DNA from: Aureivirga marina
Lineage (GTDB): Bacteria > Bacteroidota > Bacteroidia > Flavobacteriales > Flavobacteriaceae
Reading direction: 5' to 3'
Length of the DNA stretch: 64,000 nt
Assembly: GCF_015767265.1 (NCBI RefSeq)
Contig: NZ_JADPIB010000004.1
Location: forward strand, 372,001 to 436,000
The notes beneath the pieces are model-generated. The model made no database searches, was not told the origin of the DNA, and saw only the letters and a list, made by a program, of their open reading frames with translations. Made by a program: the position numbers and the translations under genes. The number at the start of each line of letters is the position of its first letter. The first letter of the stretch is position 1. Below, in pieces: positions 52,897-61,786 of the stretch.

Positions 52897-53886
52897 ATGA
52901 ATTACGCAAAGAATATTTTAGAAACTATTGGAAATACTCCTTTAGTAAAATTAAATAAAATCGTTGAAGAAATCGATGCTCTAGTTTTAGCAAAAGTTGA
53001 AACTTTCAATCCAGGAAATTCTGTTAAAGATAGAATGGCTTTAAAAATGATTGAAGATGCTGAAGCAGATGGTAGATTAAAGCCAGGAGGAACAATCATC
53101 GAAGGAACTTCAGGAAATACAGGAATGGGACTTGCGATTGCTGCGATTATCAAAGGATATAAATTAATCTGTGTAATGGCGGATAAGCAATCAAAGGAAA
53201 AAGTAGATATTTTAAGAGCAGTAGGAGCTGAGGTTGTTGTTTGTCCAACAGCAGTAGAGCCAGAAGATCCAAGATCTTATTATTCAGTTTCAAAAAGATT
53301 AGCAGAAGAAACTCCAAATGCATGGTATGTGAATCAATATGATAATCCATCGAATGCTAAAGCTCATTATGAAAGTACAGGACCAGAAATCTGGAAACAA
53401 ACAGAAGGGAAAATTACACATTTTGTTGTAGGTGTTGGAACTGGAGGAACTATTTCAGGAGTTGGAAAATATTTAAAAGAACAAAATCCAAATATTAAAG
53501 TTTGGGGAATTGATACGTATGGTTCTGTTTTCAAAAAATACCACGAAACAGGAATTTTTGATGAGAATGAAATTTATCCATATATCACAGAAGGAATTGG
53601 AGAAGATATTCTTCCAAAAAATGTAGATTTTAGCATTATTGATGGATTTGTAAAAGTTACAGATAAAGATGCTGCTATTTACACGCAGAAATTAGCTTTA
53701 GAAGAAGGAATTTTTGTTGGAAATTCTGCTGGAGCTGCAACAAAAGGACTATTACAGATGAAAGATCAGTTTAAGAAAGATGATGTTGTTGTAGTTTTAT
53801 TCCACGATCACGGAAGTAGATATGTTGGAAAAATGTTCAACCCAGAATGGATGGGAGAACATGGTTTTGTAGAAGATAAAGAGTAA
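52897..53886 (+). CDS. cysM: PLP-dependent cysteine synthase
   Basis: 329 aa fold-type II PLP enzyme converting O-acetylserine and sulfide (or thiosulfate) to cysteine. PLP lysine K44 in N-P-G-N-S-V-K-D-R, substrate loop E-G-T-S-G-N-T-G at 70-77, glycine-rich phosphate cup G-V-G-T-G-G-T near 178-184. Closer to CysM than CysK in general look; the assignment between the two, or to a cystathionine beta-synthase-like member, needs a tree. Own promoter and terminator. Confidence 0.9.
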   Translation: MNYAKNILETIGNTPLVKLNKIVEEIDALVLAKVETFNPGNSVKDRMALKMIEDAEADGRLKPGGTIIEGTSGNTGMGLAIAAIIKGYKLICVMADKQSKEKVDILRAVGAEVVVCPTAVEPEDPRSYYSVSKRLAEETPNAWYVNQYDNPSNAKAHYESTGPEIWKQTEGKITHFVVGVGTGGTISGVGKYLKEQNPNIKVWGIDTYGSVFKKYHETGIFDENEIYPYITEGIGEDILPKNVDFSIIDGFVKVTDKDAAIYTQKLALEEGIFVGNSAGAATKGLLQMKDQFKKDDVVVVLFHDHGSRYVGKMFNPEWMGEHGFVEDKE

Positions 53887-53915
53887 ATTTTTTAAGAAAA
53901 TTACTAATAAAATTT

Positions 53916-53952
53916 AAGCAAGCTTTCTCATTTGATAAGCTTGCTTTTTTAT
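53916..53952 (+). terminator. Terminator of the cysteine synthase gene
   Basis: AAGCAAGCTT (53916-53925) / AAGCTTGCTT (53937-53946), then TTTT. Confidence 0.85.
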
Positions 53953-54004
53953 TTTTATCAATTTTAGTGAATTTGCATAAAAATTATAAGAAAATTATAA
54001 TAAG

Positions 54005-54036
54005 TTGCTGAGATATAGAATTTAATGTATTTTTGC
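54005..54036 (+). promoter_or_regulatory. Promoter of the 89-aa gene
   Basis: TTG (54005-54007), 20-bp spacer, then TATTTTTGC (54028-54036): both halves of the Bacteroidota promoter are present, 26 bp before the ATG. Confidence 0.6.
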
Positions 54037-54062
54037 CTAGATTATTTTAAATATAAGGTACT

Positions 54063-54332
54063 ATGGCAAGTATTAAACAATTAAAGAAGGACTTGAACTA
54101 TGTTCTAGGTGACATCATTGACGAAGTTTATGCATGGGAGTTAATGAATCCTACTGAAGAAACAGCTAAATCAGAAGCGATTATTGATGAAGCAATCGCT
54201 ATTTTTGACGAATTAATTGAAAAAATTAATACAAGAAAAGACGTAGAAGACAAAAAAGCATATTTTAAAGCAATTAATAAGGAATTAGAACAAAAAGCTA
54301 ATTCATTAATCGAAAAGATTAATAATTTATAA
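54063..54332 (+). CDS. Small helical protein of unknown function
   Basis: 89 aa, acidic and basic residues alternating on helices; no TM or signal. It opens M-A-S-I-K-Q-L-K-K-D-L-N-Y and carries I-I-D-E-V-Y near residue 18-23. I believe similar short proteins occur widely in Flavobacteriaceae but know of no function. It has a good promoter and its own terminator, so it is a real, probably well-expressed gene. Confidence 0.75.
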   Translation: MASIKQLKKDLNYVLGDIIDEVYAWELMNPTEETAKSEAIIDEAIAIFDELIEKINTRKDVEDKKAYFKAINKELEQKANSLIEKINNL

Positions 54333-54367
54333 TTATCTGAATTCGATTTAAAACTTATAATTTAAAA

Positions 54368-54406
54368 CTAAAATCCTAGTAATCTATTTTACTAGGATTT
54401 TTTCTT
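54368..54406 (+). terminator. Terminator of the 89-aa gene
   Basis: AAATCCTAGTAA (54371-54382) / TTTACTAGGATTT (54388-54400), then TTTC. Confidence 0.8.
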
Positions 54407-54600
54407 TACAAAAAGGTTAACAATATCATAAAAAATGTTAAAGAAATGTTATTTATATCAAGTCTAAATTGAATATTATACTTTTTAAAGCTTTGAAATT
54501 TAGTTTACTAAAAAAAAATAACGTTTTTTTTGCACAGATTACAATTTTTTATTAATTTCAGCGTTGAAAAAATTGGAATAACCTTAAAATACTATACCAA

Positions 54601-54798
54601 ATGGCAAGAGCAATGTTTGAATACACTAAAACTGTTCTTAAGAAGGTAAGTTTTAGTACGGAACTCTTTTGCAAAGAATTAGAAAAAGCTATGAAAAGAC
54701 TGTTACCATATGAAGTAAATGAGCTTATGATATGGTTGCAGGAATACACACATAACAAGCCAGAATTATCTGCTGTTATGATAAATATTACAAATTAA
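54601..54798 (+). CDS. Small protein of unknown function
   Basis: 65 aa. M-A-R-A-M-F-E-Y-T-K-T-V-L-K-K-V-S-F, then two short helices with a W-L-Q-E-Y segment. No family named. Supported as a gene by the well-placed terminator 25 bp after its stop and by being preceded by a 268-bp AT-rich control region. Confidence 0.65.
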   Translation: MARAMFEYTKTVLKKVSFSTELFCKELEKAMKRLLPYEVNELMIWLQEYTHNKPELSAVMINITN

Positions 54799-54821
54799 AT
54801 GATGGTTTAACCTTTAAAATA

Positions 54822-54855
54822 GAAAAAGCCTCCTAAATCAGGAGGCTTTTTAATT
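54822..54855. terminator. Bidirectional terminator
   Basis: AAAAGCCTCCT-AAATC-AGGAGGCTTTT, perfect 11-bp stem; ends the 65-aa gene and can end the convergent DUF5916 gene. Confidence 0.9.
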
Positions 54856-54880
54856 ATTGAAATATTTATAATTCGTAGGA

Positions 54881-57304
54881 TTAAATTATTTTCTTAATTG
54901 TTGCGTAATCTATATAATGTACAATTCGCAGAGAGAAAGTTTGATTTAATGGATTGTCAAATAAATTATCAATATTTTTTGAGAAACTTAAATTTGATAA
55001 ATCATCTGAATTATTAATCGTATTTCTATAGAAAGCTGTGATTAAACTTCCTGGAGCAAATTCCCATTTATAACTTAATTCAAGATTCCATGAGTTGAAA
55101 TTTACATCTGGATTGTCATCCGTAGTATCATAATTAGTTGGACTCAATTCTCCGTTTTCTTCTAAATCATAAAAACTATCATAAGTTACTTGTGACCAAT
55201 AGTGGCGAAAAGACAGTGAAATTGCAGATTTTGTGTTGAAATTATAATTACTTGTCAATGTATTTACAACTTGTTTACGATCACGATTTCCGAATATAAT
55301 TGCATCATCTAAAGAATCTACCCAACCTTTATCGTTGAATTCTCTTTCATAATTAAATTGATACACTAAATTCATTTTATTATTTACTCTAAAACGAGGA
55401 CTAAAACGATATCCATACCAATGTAAATTATCAAAATTAATTCTTTCACCATAAAAGAAATTTATATCAAATGCTAATCTTCTACGATAATCTGTAGAAA
55501 GCCAAGTAAAAACATTTAATCTAGGATTTCTTAAGAAAAATCTTCCATCTTCTCTGGCTCTTGGCTCATAAAAATCTTTTTGCTTTCCAATATTTGTATT
55601 AATACTCATTCCAAAAGCATGTTCTTTTTTAGTCGTAGCTCTAAAGTTCCAACCAAAATAATTTCCAGTATAAGTATATGGTTTTTTCAAATATTCAAAT
55701 CCACCCCAAAAACCTGTTCTAAATGAATTAAAAAGTTTGGTAGGTTTAAAAATCTGATAAGAACCATTAAAACCGTATTCAATAAAATTGTCTAATCTTT
55801 GGAAACCTAAATCATTATTATCAAATTTTTCATCGATAAAATCTACAAAAGCACCAAATCTATAATTTCCACTTGTTTTACGAAATCCGATATTAGAAGC
55901 TAATCCTTGTTTTGTTTCATCATCTTCAAAAATCAAACTTGTTTTTACATTTCCATAAACTTTATATGTATTTTTTTTATTGGAAACATCCCAAAGTAAT
56001 GCAGAAACATTTGCTTTTCTGTGTCCATTTTCTCGCATTGTATTTGTATTTACAAAACTTACTGAGGAATTTCCACGAAATTGTTGGTCTAAAACAATCA
56101 CACTATAATTGGTCAAAGGAGAAGTTAAAGCTTCTCTTGAAGTTCCAGTATTTGGATTACTAACTTTTGCATATGTTCTTTTTGTAAGTGCATTTAAAAC
56201 ACCAATTCCCAATCCTTTTTTTGTTCTTCCAGAAAATTTTACAGCATTTAAAAGATTTGCTTTATCTGGATTTTCTGTGATTTCTTCATCAATTTCATCA
56301 TTGGTATCTATATCGTATTTATAAATTGGTGTTCCTCCAATTCTTCTAGAATAAAATAATCCTCCTTTTGTAAATAACTCAATTCCTTCAATAAAAAACT
56401 GACGTCTTTCACTAAATCTTTGTTCAAAAGGACCTAAGTTTAAAACAATATTATCAAAAGCAGTTTGACTAAAATCAGGAATTAAAGTGGCATCTAATGT
56501 GAAGTTTTCTGTAACTCCATATTTAATATCCATTCCGACATTTAAATCTTTAGTTGTTTCTTTATCTTCCGTTTGAACAACTCCAGAAGCATATGGAAAT
56601 AAACTTAATCGAGTAGGAGGTTTAATATCATGAATTCCTTTTAACTCTCCAGCATATTGTTGTGTATTTCCAATTGATCGATCGATGAAATTCCAAGAAT
56701 ATTGGTGTTTTTTTCTTTGAATATTTCTTTGAAAATTAATTCCCCAAGTTTGCTCTTTATCATTTTTAAAACGTAAAGCATCGTAAGGGATTTTAACTTC
56801 ACATATCCAACCTGAATCTGTAACTCTTACTTTACTTGTCCAAACAGCATTCCAAGAAAAATCACTTCCATTTGAAACTGTAAATCTTGCATCAGCTTGT
56901 GTTCCCGTACTCATAATGATAAATTGTGTGTCATTTTGCTTATCATTGATTGGATTAATGAAAATGCTAAAAGAATCAGATTGTCCTAAATTATCTCTTG
57001 TAGTGAATTCCATTGGGATTTTGGAAGGCTCAGGATCGAACATTTGTGCAGCAAAATAAATTCCTTCATCATCATAAAGAACTTTTACAATTGTTTTAAA
57101 ATCTTCAGGTTCTTTTGCTCCATTTGTGGGAGAAATCATTACAAAATCCGTAGCGGAGTTGGTTTCGTTCCAAATAGGTTCATCTATAAAACCATCAATT
57201 TTAGGTGCTTGTTCTACTTTCTTTGTAAAGAGTTGTTTTGTTTGTCCAAAGGTTAAAATAGTAAGGAAAAACAAAAAAATTAATGAATTAATCTTTTTTG
57301 CCAT
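54881..57304 (-). CDS. DUF5916 outer-membrane protein with N-terminal CBM9-like domain
   Basis: 807 aa. Signal peptide L-I-F-L-F-F-L-T-I-L-T-F-G-Q (about 21). Residues 30-215 form a carbohydrate-binding family 9-like sandwich (K-I-D-G-F-I-D-E-P-I-W, V-L-Y-D-D-E-G-I-Y-F-A-A-Q-M, W-N-A-V-W-T-S-K-V). The remaining 590 residues match DUF5916, with R-L-S-L-F-P-Y-A, D-A-T-L-I-P-D-F-S-Q and E-R-R-Q-F-F-I-E-G, and aromatic beta-strands like an outer-membrane barrel. Sometimes annotated as hydrolase without proof. Function unknown, perhaps outer-membrane transport or sensing of sugars. Confidence 0.87.
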   Translation of the reverse strand: MAKKINSLIFLFFLTILTFGQTKQLFTKKVEQAPKIDGFIDEPIWNETNSATDFVMISPTNGAKEPEDFKTIVKVLYDDEGIYFAAQMFDPEPSKIPMEFTTRDNLGQSDSFSIFINPINDKQNDTQFIIMSTGTQADARFTVSNGSDFSWNAVWTSKVRVTDSGWICEVKIPYDALRFKNDKEQTWGINFQRNIQRKKHQYSWNFIDRSIGNTQQYAGELKGIHDIKPPTRLSLFPYASGVVQTEDKETTKDLNVGMDIKYGVTENFTLDATLIPDFSQTAFDNIVLNLGPFEQRFSERRQFFIEGIELFTKGGLFYSRRIGGTPIYKYDIDTNDEIDEEITENPDKANLLNAVKFSGRTKKGLGIGVLNALTKRTYAKVSNPNTGTSREALTSPLTNYSVIVLDQQFRGNSSVSFVNTNTMRENGHRKANVSALLWDVSNKKNTYKVYGNVKTSLIFEDDETKQGLASNIGFRKTSGNYRFGAFVDFIDEKFDNNDLGFQRLDNFIEYGFNGSYQIFKPTKLFNSFRTGFWGGFEYLKKPYTYTGNYFGWNFRATTKKEHAFGMSINTNIGKQKDFYEPRAREDGRFFLRNPRLNVFTWLSTDYRRRLAFDINFFYGERINFDNLHWYGYRFSPRFRVNNKMNLVYQFNYEREFNDKGWVDSLDDAIIFGNRDRKQVVNTLTSNYNFNTKSAISLSFRHYWSQVTYDSFYDLEENGELSPTNYDTTDDNPDVNFNSWNLELSYKWEFAPGSLITAFYRNTINNSDDLSNLSFSKNIDNLFDNPLNQTFSLRIVHYIDYATIKKII

Positions 57305-57504
57305 TTTAGTTCATTCAAAATTTTATAGGTTTGCAATTAGAGGCGAATTTATTTAAGAATATTCTAATGAATTCTAAATTTATTGTTAAAAAAAATATTA
57401 ACATTTGAGGTTTAAACGCATTTTCTAAACCTTATTATTTGTCAAAATATTTTGATATAGAAAAAGGACAATAATAATTTTGAATTGTGACAAAAAAATA
57501 AAAA

Positions 57505-57930
57505 TTAAATTAAAAATTGGGTAGATTGAATGTCTGGTAAAACAAAAATTCGTCTTGCTTTTGTAGTTTCCAATAAACTTTTGCTATAAAATTTGAAAAT
57601 ATATTCTTGCTTCGAAAAACGACTTTCTAAAAAATCATCAAGCATTTCTGGGATGTAATTACTTTCATGATTTTCGATATATTCAGTGATTACCCAAAAC
57701 CAAAAAAGCGTAATTGTTTCATGATAACCGGTTGTATCTGTATTTTGATTTCCCATTTTTTCATTTAATTCTTTGATATTTCTTTTTAAAAATGGAAAAA
57801 CCTCTGTTCTTGATAAATGTGTGCAATACCAAAAGCCAATAATTAAATGTGCTTCATGTGTCCATTCTTCTTTTGTGAATGTTTTCTTCTCAAATTTTTC
57901 TACATAAGTAAATAAATCGTCTACGTTCAT
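57505..57930 (-). CDS. Conserved-looking protein with His motifs, unknown function
   Basis: 141 aa, soluble. Two motifs look like metal or catalytic sites: E-E-W-T-H-E-A-H-L near 21-29 and G-Y-H-E-T-I near 68-73, followed by a Trp-rich helix. I do not know the family name. Monocistronic. Confidence 0.65.
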   Translation of the reverse strand: MNVDDLFTYVEKFEKKTFTKEEWTHEAHLIIGFWYCTHLSRTEVFPFLKRNIKELNEKMGNQNTDTTGYHETITLFWFWVITEYIENHESNYIPEMLDDFLESRFSKQEYIFKFYSKSLLETTKARRIFVLPDIQSTQFLI

Positions 57931-58035
57931 TTTGATAAATTCTTGTTAATTAGCTTACAATTAAACTCAAATGATAAAAATAGACTTTTAATTTGTATAA
58001 TATTTATAGTAGTAGGTAAATTTAATTAGTTGAAT

Positions 58036-59064
58036 ATGAGAGTTTTTTTAATCACAATGCTAGCAATCGTTTTTGTTACTTGTGCAAAAGAAGATGAAAT
58101 CACGGAAAACCAAATAAATAATTTAAAACAAGAAAGTACTATTTCGTTTCAAAATTTAGAAACTTTAGACTATTTTTTTCTGCCTTTTGATTTAAATAAC
58201 AATCGAGTTTCTGTCGGTTTAACTGGTGGAGGAGGAAATCCTAAAGGAATTATTTTTAAAAATAATGGTGATTATTTAATCAAAAATGAATGGGAATATA
58301 TTGTTTCTTTAAATGAAACTAATTTTAGTTCAGGATTTAACGGAAATGGTCTAGGAGTTTATGAATATGATGCTTCTGGAGAAAGAACAGAATTGCCAAA
58401 TATCCCTGATGAACCAAATTTTAGATTGTTTAGTCCGAATGGAATAAATAGTCAAAAACAAATTCCTGTAACAACAAATAATCCTGGAGATTCACCAAAT
58501 TCTTATTTATGGAATGGAACTGATTATGAGGAAATTTTGATTCCAAATACAAACTATAGAATTGCACATGACGTCAATGAATTAGGAGATGTTTTAGTTG
58601 AAACAGATTTAGGAATTTATATATGGAATCAAGGAAATTCTAAACGAATTGAAGCAATTCCAACAAACTTTATCCCTACAAGATTTAATGACTCTGGTCA
58701 AATTATAGGAAATGTGATTTTGCCTGATGGAATACGAACTCCATGGTTTTATTCTGATGGAAAAGTGGAATTGTTGCCTATAAATAATTATCTCGGAATG
58801 ACCGATTTCTTTTATCCAAGAAAAATTAATAATAACAATTTAATTGTTGGATATTTTAAAGATTATGAACACAAAGAAACACCTGTTGTTTGGTTTCAAC
58901 ACCAAGATATTTCTAAGGAAGTTTTAGCTTTCTTAACGGAAAATAATTATACATTTAATGATTCTGGATTTATTTCTTGTAATGAAAAGAATGATATTAT
59001 TTTAAATGTAATTGATTTGACTACAAATGAAAATAAAACAGTGATTTTTCATTTAAATCCTTAA
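58036..59064 (+). CDS. Lipoprotein with HAF-like repeats
   Basis: 342 aa from the ATG at 58036 (a TTG two codons earlier is less likely). Lipobox I-V-F-V-T-C16-A-K-E-D-E with the acidic residues of surface lipoproteins. The rest is made of repeats with words such as N-D-S-G-Q-I-I-G-N, N-E-L-G-D-V-L-V and I-N-N-N-N-L-I-V-G-Y followed by a W-x-x-G segment, as in HAF-repeat beta-propellers. Function unknown. Confidence 0.72.
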   Translation: MRVFLITMLAIVFVTCAKEDEITENQINNLKQESTISFQNLETLDYFFLPFDLNNNRVSVGLTGGGGNPKGIIFKNNGDYLIKNEWEYIVSLNETNFSSGFNGNGLGVYEYDASGERTELPNIPDEPNFRLFSPNGINSQKQIPVTTNNPGDSPNSYLWNGTDYEEILIPNTNYRIAHDVNELGDVLVETDLGIYIWNQGNSKRIEAIPTNFIPTRFNDSGQIIGNVILPDGIRTPWFYSDGKVELLPINNYLGMTDFFYPRKINNNNLIVGYFKDYEHKETPVVWFQHQDISKEVLAFLTENNYTFNDSGFISCNEKNDIILNVIDLTTNENKTVIFHLNP

Positions 59065-59065
59065 A

Positions 59066-59866
59066 TCATTTTAGCTGAACATGAATATGATCATCATGTC
59101 GAACAGCTCTACAACCTTGAAAACGAATTTTAGAATTCGTCAAATGTAATCGATTTTTTAGATGAGGTTCTAAGAAAATTTTTCCAACGTTTTGATTTTT
59201 TAAAAAGCATTGAATTAATTTTTTAGTTCCTTTTTCTGAAAATCGTAATTCTTGATTTATCTTTCCAAAAGTTGCATATTTTGTAAAATCATATTGGAAA
59301 AACCCTTTTGATTTACAATAATTTGTTTGGTCAAATTCCTGTTTTTTTGGTTTTACAAAATCTCCATAACCACTGAATGATTTCTGTTTATTTGTGATTT
59401 TTCCATTTTTAGTTTCATATATAAAACTGATATCAATTTTTTTTCCATCATTATGACTCAAATGTGGAAACAATGGAAATCCATTTAAAAAAGGAAAATT
59501 TGCATCTAAATAATTTATTTTAAAAGGTTGTTTTTCGATACATTTTGCTGTTTTTTCTAATACTGTATTTAATTCGGGTGTAACATAATTTCGATTTAAA
59601 AGAATTGTCATATAATTTGTAGGAGCAATTTTATCATTTGAAGCAATTTTTTCTCTTCCAAAAATTGGTGCGATAAAAGGAATAATTGTAAAAGTGAAAA
59701 TTACATAAAGCGTTAAAAAAACGATGGTTTTCTTAAAACGAAATTTTTTCTGAATGCTATTTGAAATTAAAAGAGATAAAATCAAAATAATTCCACCAAT
59801 TTGAGTTGCAATTGTGAGAATTGAAAATAGAAATAAATACAGAAGAATATATAGCAGTTTTTTCAT
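59066..59866 (-). CDS. Membrane-anchored MepA-like (LAS-type) peptidase
   Basis: 266 aa. Two N-terminal TM helices (about 5-35 and 47-66), then an exported domain. The zinc-site pattern of LAS metallopeptidases is visible: S-H138-N-D-G-K-K-I-D145-I (as S-H-x-x-G-x-x-x-D in M15/M74) and a C-terminal H257-D-D-H260-I-H262-V, close to the closing motif of MepA murein endopeptidases. Together these suggest cleavage of peptidoglycan cross-links. Divergent from a bactofilin-like operon starting 57 bp away. The family is my inference from motifs; overall length and middle region are unlike E. coli MepA. Confidence 0.65.
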   Translation of the reverse strand: MKKLLYILLYLFLFSILTIATQIGGIILILSLLISNSIQKKFRFKKTIVFLTLYVIFTFTIIPFIAPIFGREKIASNDKIAPTNYMTILLNRNYVTPELNTVLEKTAKCIEKQPFKINYLDANFPFLNGFPLFPHLSHNDGKKIDISFIYETKNGKITNKQKSFSGYGDFVKPKKQEFDQTNYCKSKGFFQYDFTKYATFGKINQELRFSEKGTKKLIQCFLKNQNVGKIFLEPHLKNRLHLTNSKIRFQGCRAVRHDDHIHVQLK

Positions 59867-59899
59867 TTTATTAGTAGAAATTGATTTTTTAAAATATTA

Positions 59900-59908
59900 T
59901 ATATTTGC
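59900..59908 (+). promoter_or_regulatory. -7 promoter box of the bactofilin-like operon
   Basis: TATATTTGC fits TAnnTTTG; TTG at 59881-59883 is a possible -33 element (16-bp spacer, somewhat short). 15 bp before the ATG at 59923. Confidence 0.5.
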
Positions 59909-59922
59909 GAATAAACAAAACT

Positions 59923-60466
59923 ATGAATTATTTAAAACTGAAAAAGTTTATTCTCAAAACAATCATTTTTATTCCAATTATATTTTTGGTGAATAATTTA
60001 TATTCAATAACAGGAAATTTGTTATTTAATAATTTTTTTGTGATTCCTGTTGCTTTTTAGAATTGTGTTTTTTCACTGTTTTGAATATGAGAAAATAAAA
60101 GATTTACCTGATGAAGAATTTTTAGAATCTAAGCATCAGAGAAAAATTAAAAATACAGCACAAAACTGGAAAGGAATTAAAAATGTTTTTGATTTACAAT
60201 TGCGAAAAACTTCTTATTGGGTAAATTCTTCAAATACTGAAATTAAGTTTTATACAACTGGTTTTTTTATTTTTCGAAGAGAAATAATCATTAAAAAAGA
60301 AAATGAAAATATTCAGTTGAAAATAAAAAGTTTATTTATCAGTTTTCTTCCTGATTTTGGATCAAATTATTTTTTTTTAGAGGAATTAATTAAAAAAGTA
60401 GAAGTATTTAATTCTTTAGAAGAAACAGAAAATGATTTATTAGAAATAAAAATTGCTAAGAAATGA
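59923..60466 (+). pseudogene. Frameshifted membrane protein (first gene of bactofilin-like operon)
   Basis: The ATG at 59923, right after a good promoter box, opens a 45-codon frame with hydrophobic helix that stops at TAG 60058-60060. Removing one T from the T5 run at 60054-60058 joins it to the frame ending at 60466 (...V-I-P-V-A-F then R-I-V-F-F-H-C-F-E-Y-E-K), giving a protein of about 180 aa with two TM helices and a soluble C-terminal domain. Alternatively the downstream part is translated alone from TTG 60050. The break could be a true mutation, phase variation, or a sequencing error in a homopolymer. Family unknown. Confidence 0.55.
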
Positions 60467-60846
60467 ATTTAGAAGGTTTTCGATATTTTGAAAAAGTGAA
60501 ATTTAAGTGGAATAAAAAATCGTTGAATTTTAAAGAAATAAAAGTGTTTCCTACTAAAGATGTTGAAATCAATGAAAACGTTGTTTTTACAGGAATACAC
60601 AAAGGAATTATTAAAATTAAACCTAATTGTTATTTTATACATCGAGGTGAACTTGAAGGAGAATTAGTTGCAGAAGATGATTCTATGCCAATAATTTTTG
60701 GAAAAATTGAAGGAAATATAAAAATGAGTCAAGGTCTTTTAGATTTAAGAAAAACAGCAATAATTAAAGGAGAAATTTGTTGTAATAAATTAATGATCGA
60801 ACCAAATACTGAAATTTATGGAACTGTAAATTTTTTTAAAAAATGA
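60463..60846 (+). CDS. Bactofilin-like (polymer-forming cytoskeletal) protein
   Basis: 127 aa. Residues 35-125 show the regular beta-helix rungs of bactofilins: G-I-H-K-G-I-I-K-I-K, F-I-H-R-G-E-L-E-G-E-L, F-G-K-I-E-G-N-I, L-L-D-L-R-K-T-A-I-I-K-G-E-I, L-M-I-E-P-N-T-E-I-Y-G-T-V. Bactofilins self-assemble into filaments and often recruit cell-wall hydrolases. Overlaps both neighbours by 4 bp (ATGA), so it is translated together with them. Confidence 0.72.
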   Translation: MNLEGFRYFEKVKFKWNKKSLNFKEIKVFPTKDVEINENVVFTGIHKGIIKIKPNCYFIHRGELEGELVAEDDSMPIIFGKIEGNIKMSQGLLDLRKTAIIKGEICCNKLMIEPNTEIYGTVNFFKK

Positions 60847-61280
60847 AAATACCTAAGACTAAAGAAGAATTTTTGGAAGAATTTTATAAATCTTTTGATC
60901 TCTATGATAAAATAGGAATACAAAGAGTAAATCAGTTTATAAGAATTCTTCCGAAAGTTTCAGATGCATTAATCATTGAAAGTTTTATAGAAATATTTAA
61001 AAACAAAGAAAGAAAAGAATTTGAATTATTTGAGCAAAGGATTATCGGAGAAGTTCTTAAAGATTTGAATTTAAAATCAAATTTAGATATTGATTTTATT
61101 TTAAGAGAAACAGTTTTTGGTTGGAATAAAAGTGCTTATGAATTTCCTTTTTGGCTAAAGAAAAATTATGGAATTTCGGCTTTGACAAAAGCAATAAAAG
61201 ATTTTGAATCAACAACAACTTGTGAAATTGAAAAAGATAAATTGAATACTTTTAAATATTGGCTTCGAATAAAAGATTAA
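60843..61280 (+). CDS. Helical protein of unknown function
   Basis: 145 aa, soluble and helical; first half opens T-K-E-E-F-L-E-E-F-Y-K-S-F-D-L-Y-D-K-I-G. No motif recognised. Third gene of the bactofilin-like operon, overlapping it by 4 bp. Confidence 0.65.
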   Translation: MKIPKTKEEFLEEFYKSFDLYDKIGIQRVNQFIRILPKVSDALIIESFIEIFKNKERKEFELFEQRIIGEVLKDLNLKSNLDIDFILRETVFGWNKSAYEFPFWLKKNYGISALTKAIKDFESTTTCEIEKDKLNTFKYWLRIKD

Positions 61281-61691
61281 TCAAAACAAAAACTTTGCTT
61301 TTGTTTCAGGAGTAGGAATCATACAACTTTCCTTTTTTCCGAACCATTTATAGCGATTTTTTGCAATAAAATCATAAACAAGATCACGAATTGGTTTAGG
61401 AATAATTAAGAAAATTGCCATTAAAAACCATAAACCTTTTAATTTTCTAGCAATTCTAAGTGCTGCCGACGATTTTGTGAAAATTTTGTTATTTTCTAAT
61501 AAAAGAATCGTGTTTAGCTCAGAAACCGTATATTTATAATGTTGTAGCAGTTTTTTGCTCTCTTCAGATTGTAAGGGAGCGAACAAAAAGTGATTTTTAG
61601 AATCACGTTTTATGATGAAAATGACAGAGTTATTGCAAAGATTACAGACCCCATCAAAAAAAATTACAGATTTATCCTCAATTTTTTTCAT
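61281..61691 (-). CDS. DCC-family thiol-disulfide oxidoreductase-like protein (DUF393)
   Basis: 136 aa. Signature F-F-D-G-V-C-N-L-C-N near residues 11-20 (D-x-x-C-x-x-C), then F-I-I-K-R-D and F-A-P-L-Q-S, and a C-terminal Y-x-W-F-G-K-K-E-S-C. Predicted redox protein with thioredoxin-like fold; partner unknown. Its stop adjoins the convergent operon end. Confidence 0.9.
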   Translation of the reverse strand: MKKIEDKSVIFFDGVCNLCNNSVIFIIKRDSKNHFLFAPLQSEESKKLLQHYKYTVSELNTILLLENNKIFTKSSAALRIARKLKGLWFLMAIFLIIPKPIRDLVYDFIAKNRYKWFGKKESCMIPTPETKAKFLF

Positions 61692-61786
61692 ATTTACTGT
61701 TACAAAATTGTAATTCTTTCGTCTTATGGCGAGATTGAATTACAAATTATTATTGTTTAATACTTTTATGCAAAAATACAGATTAT

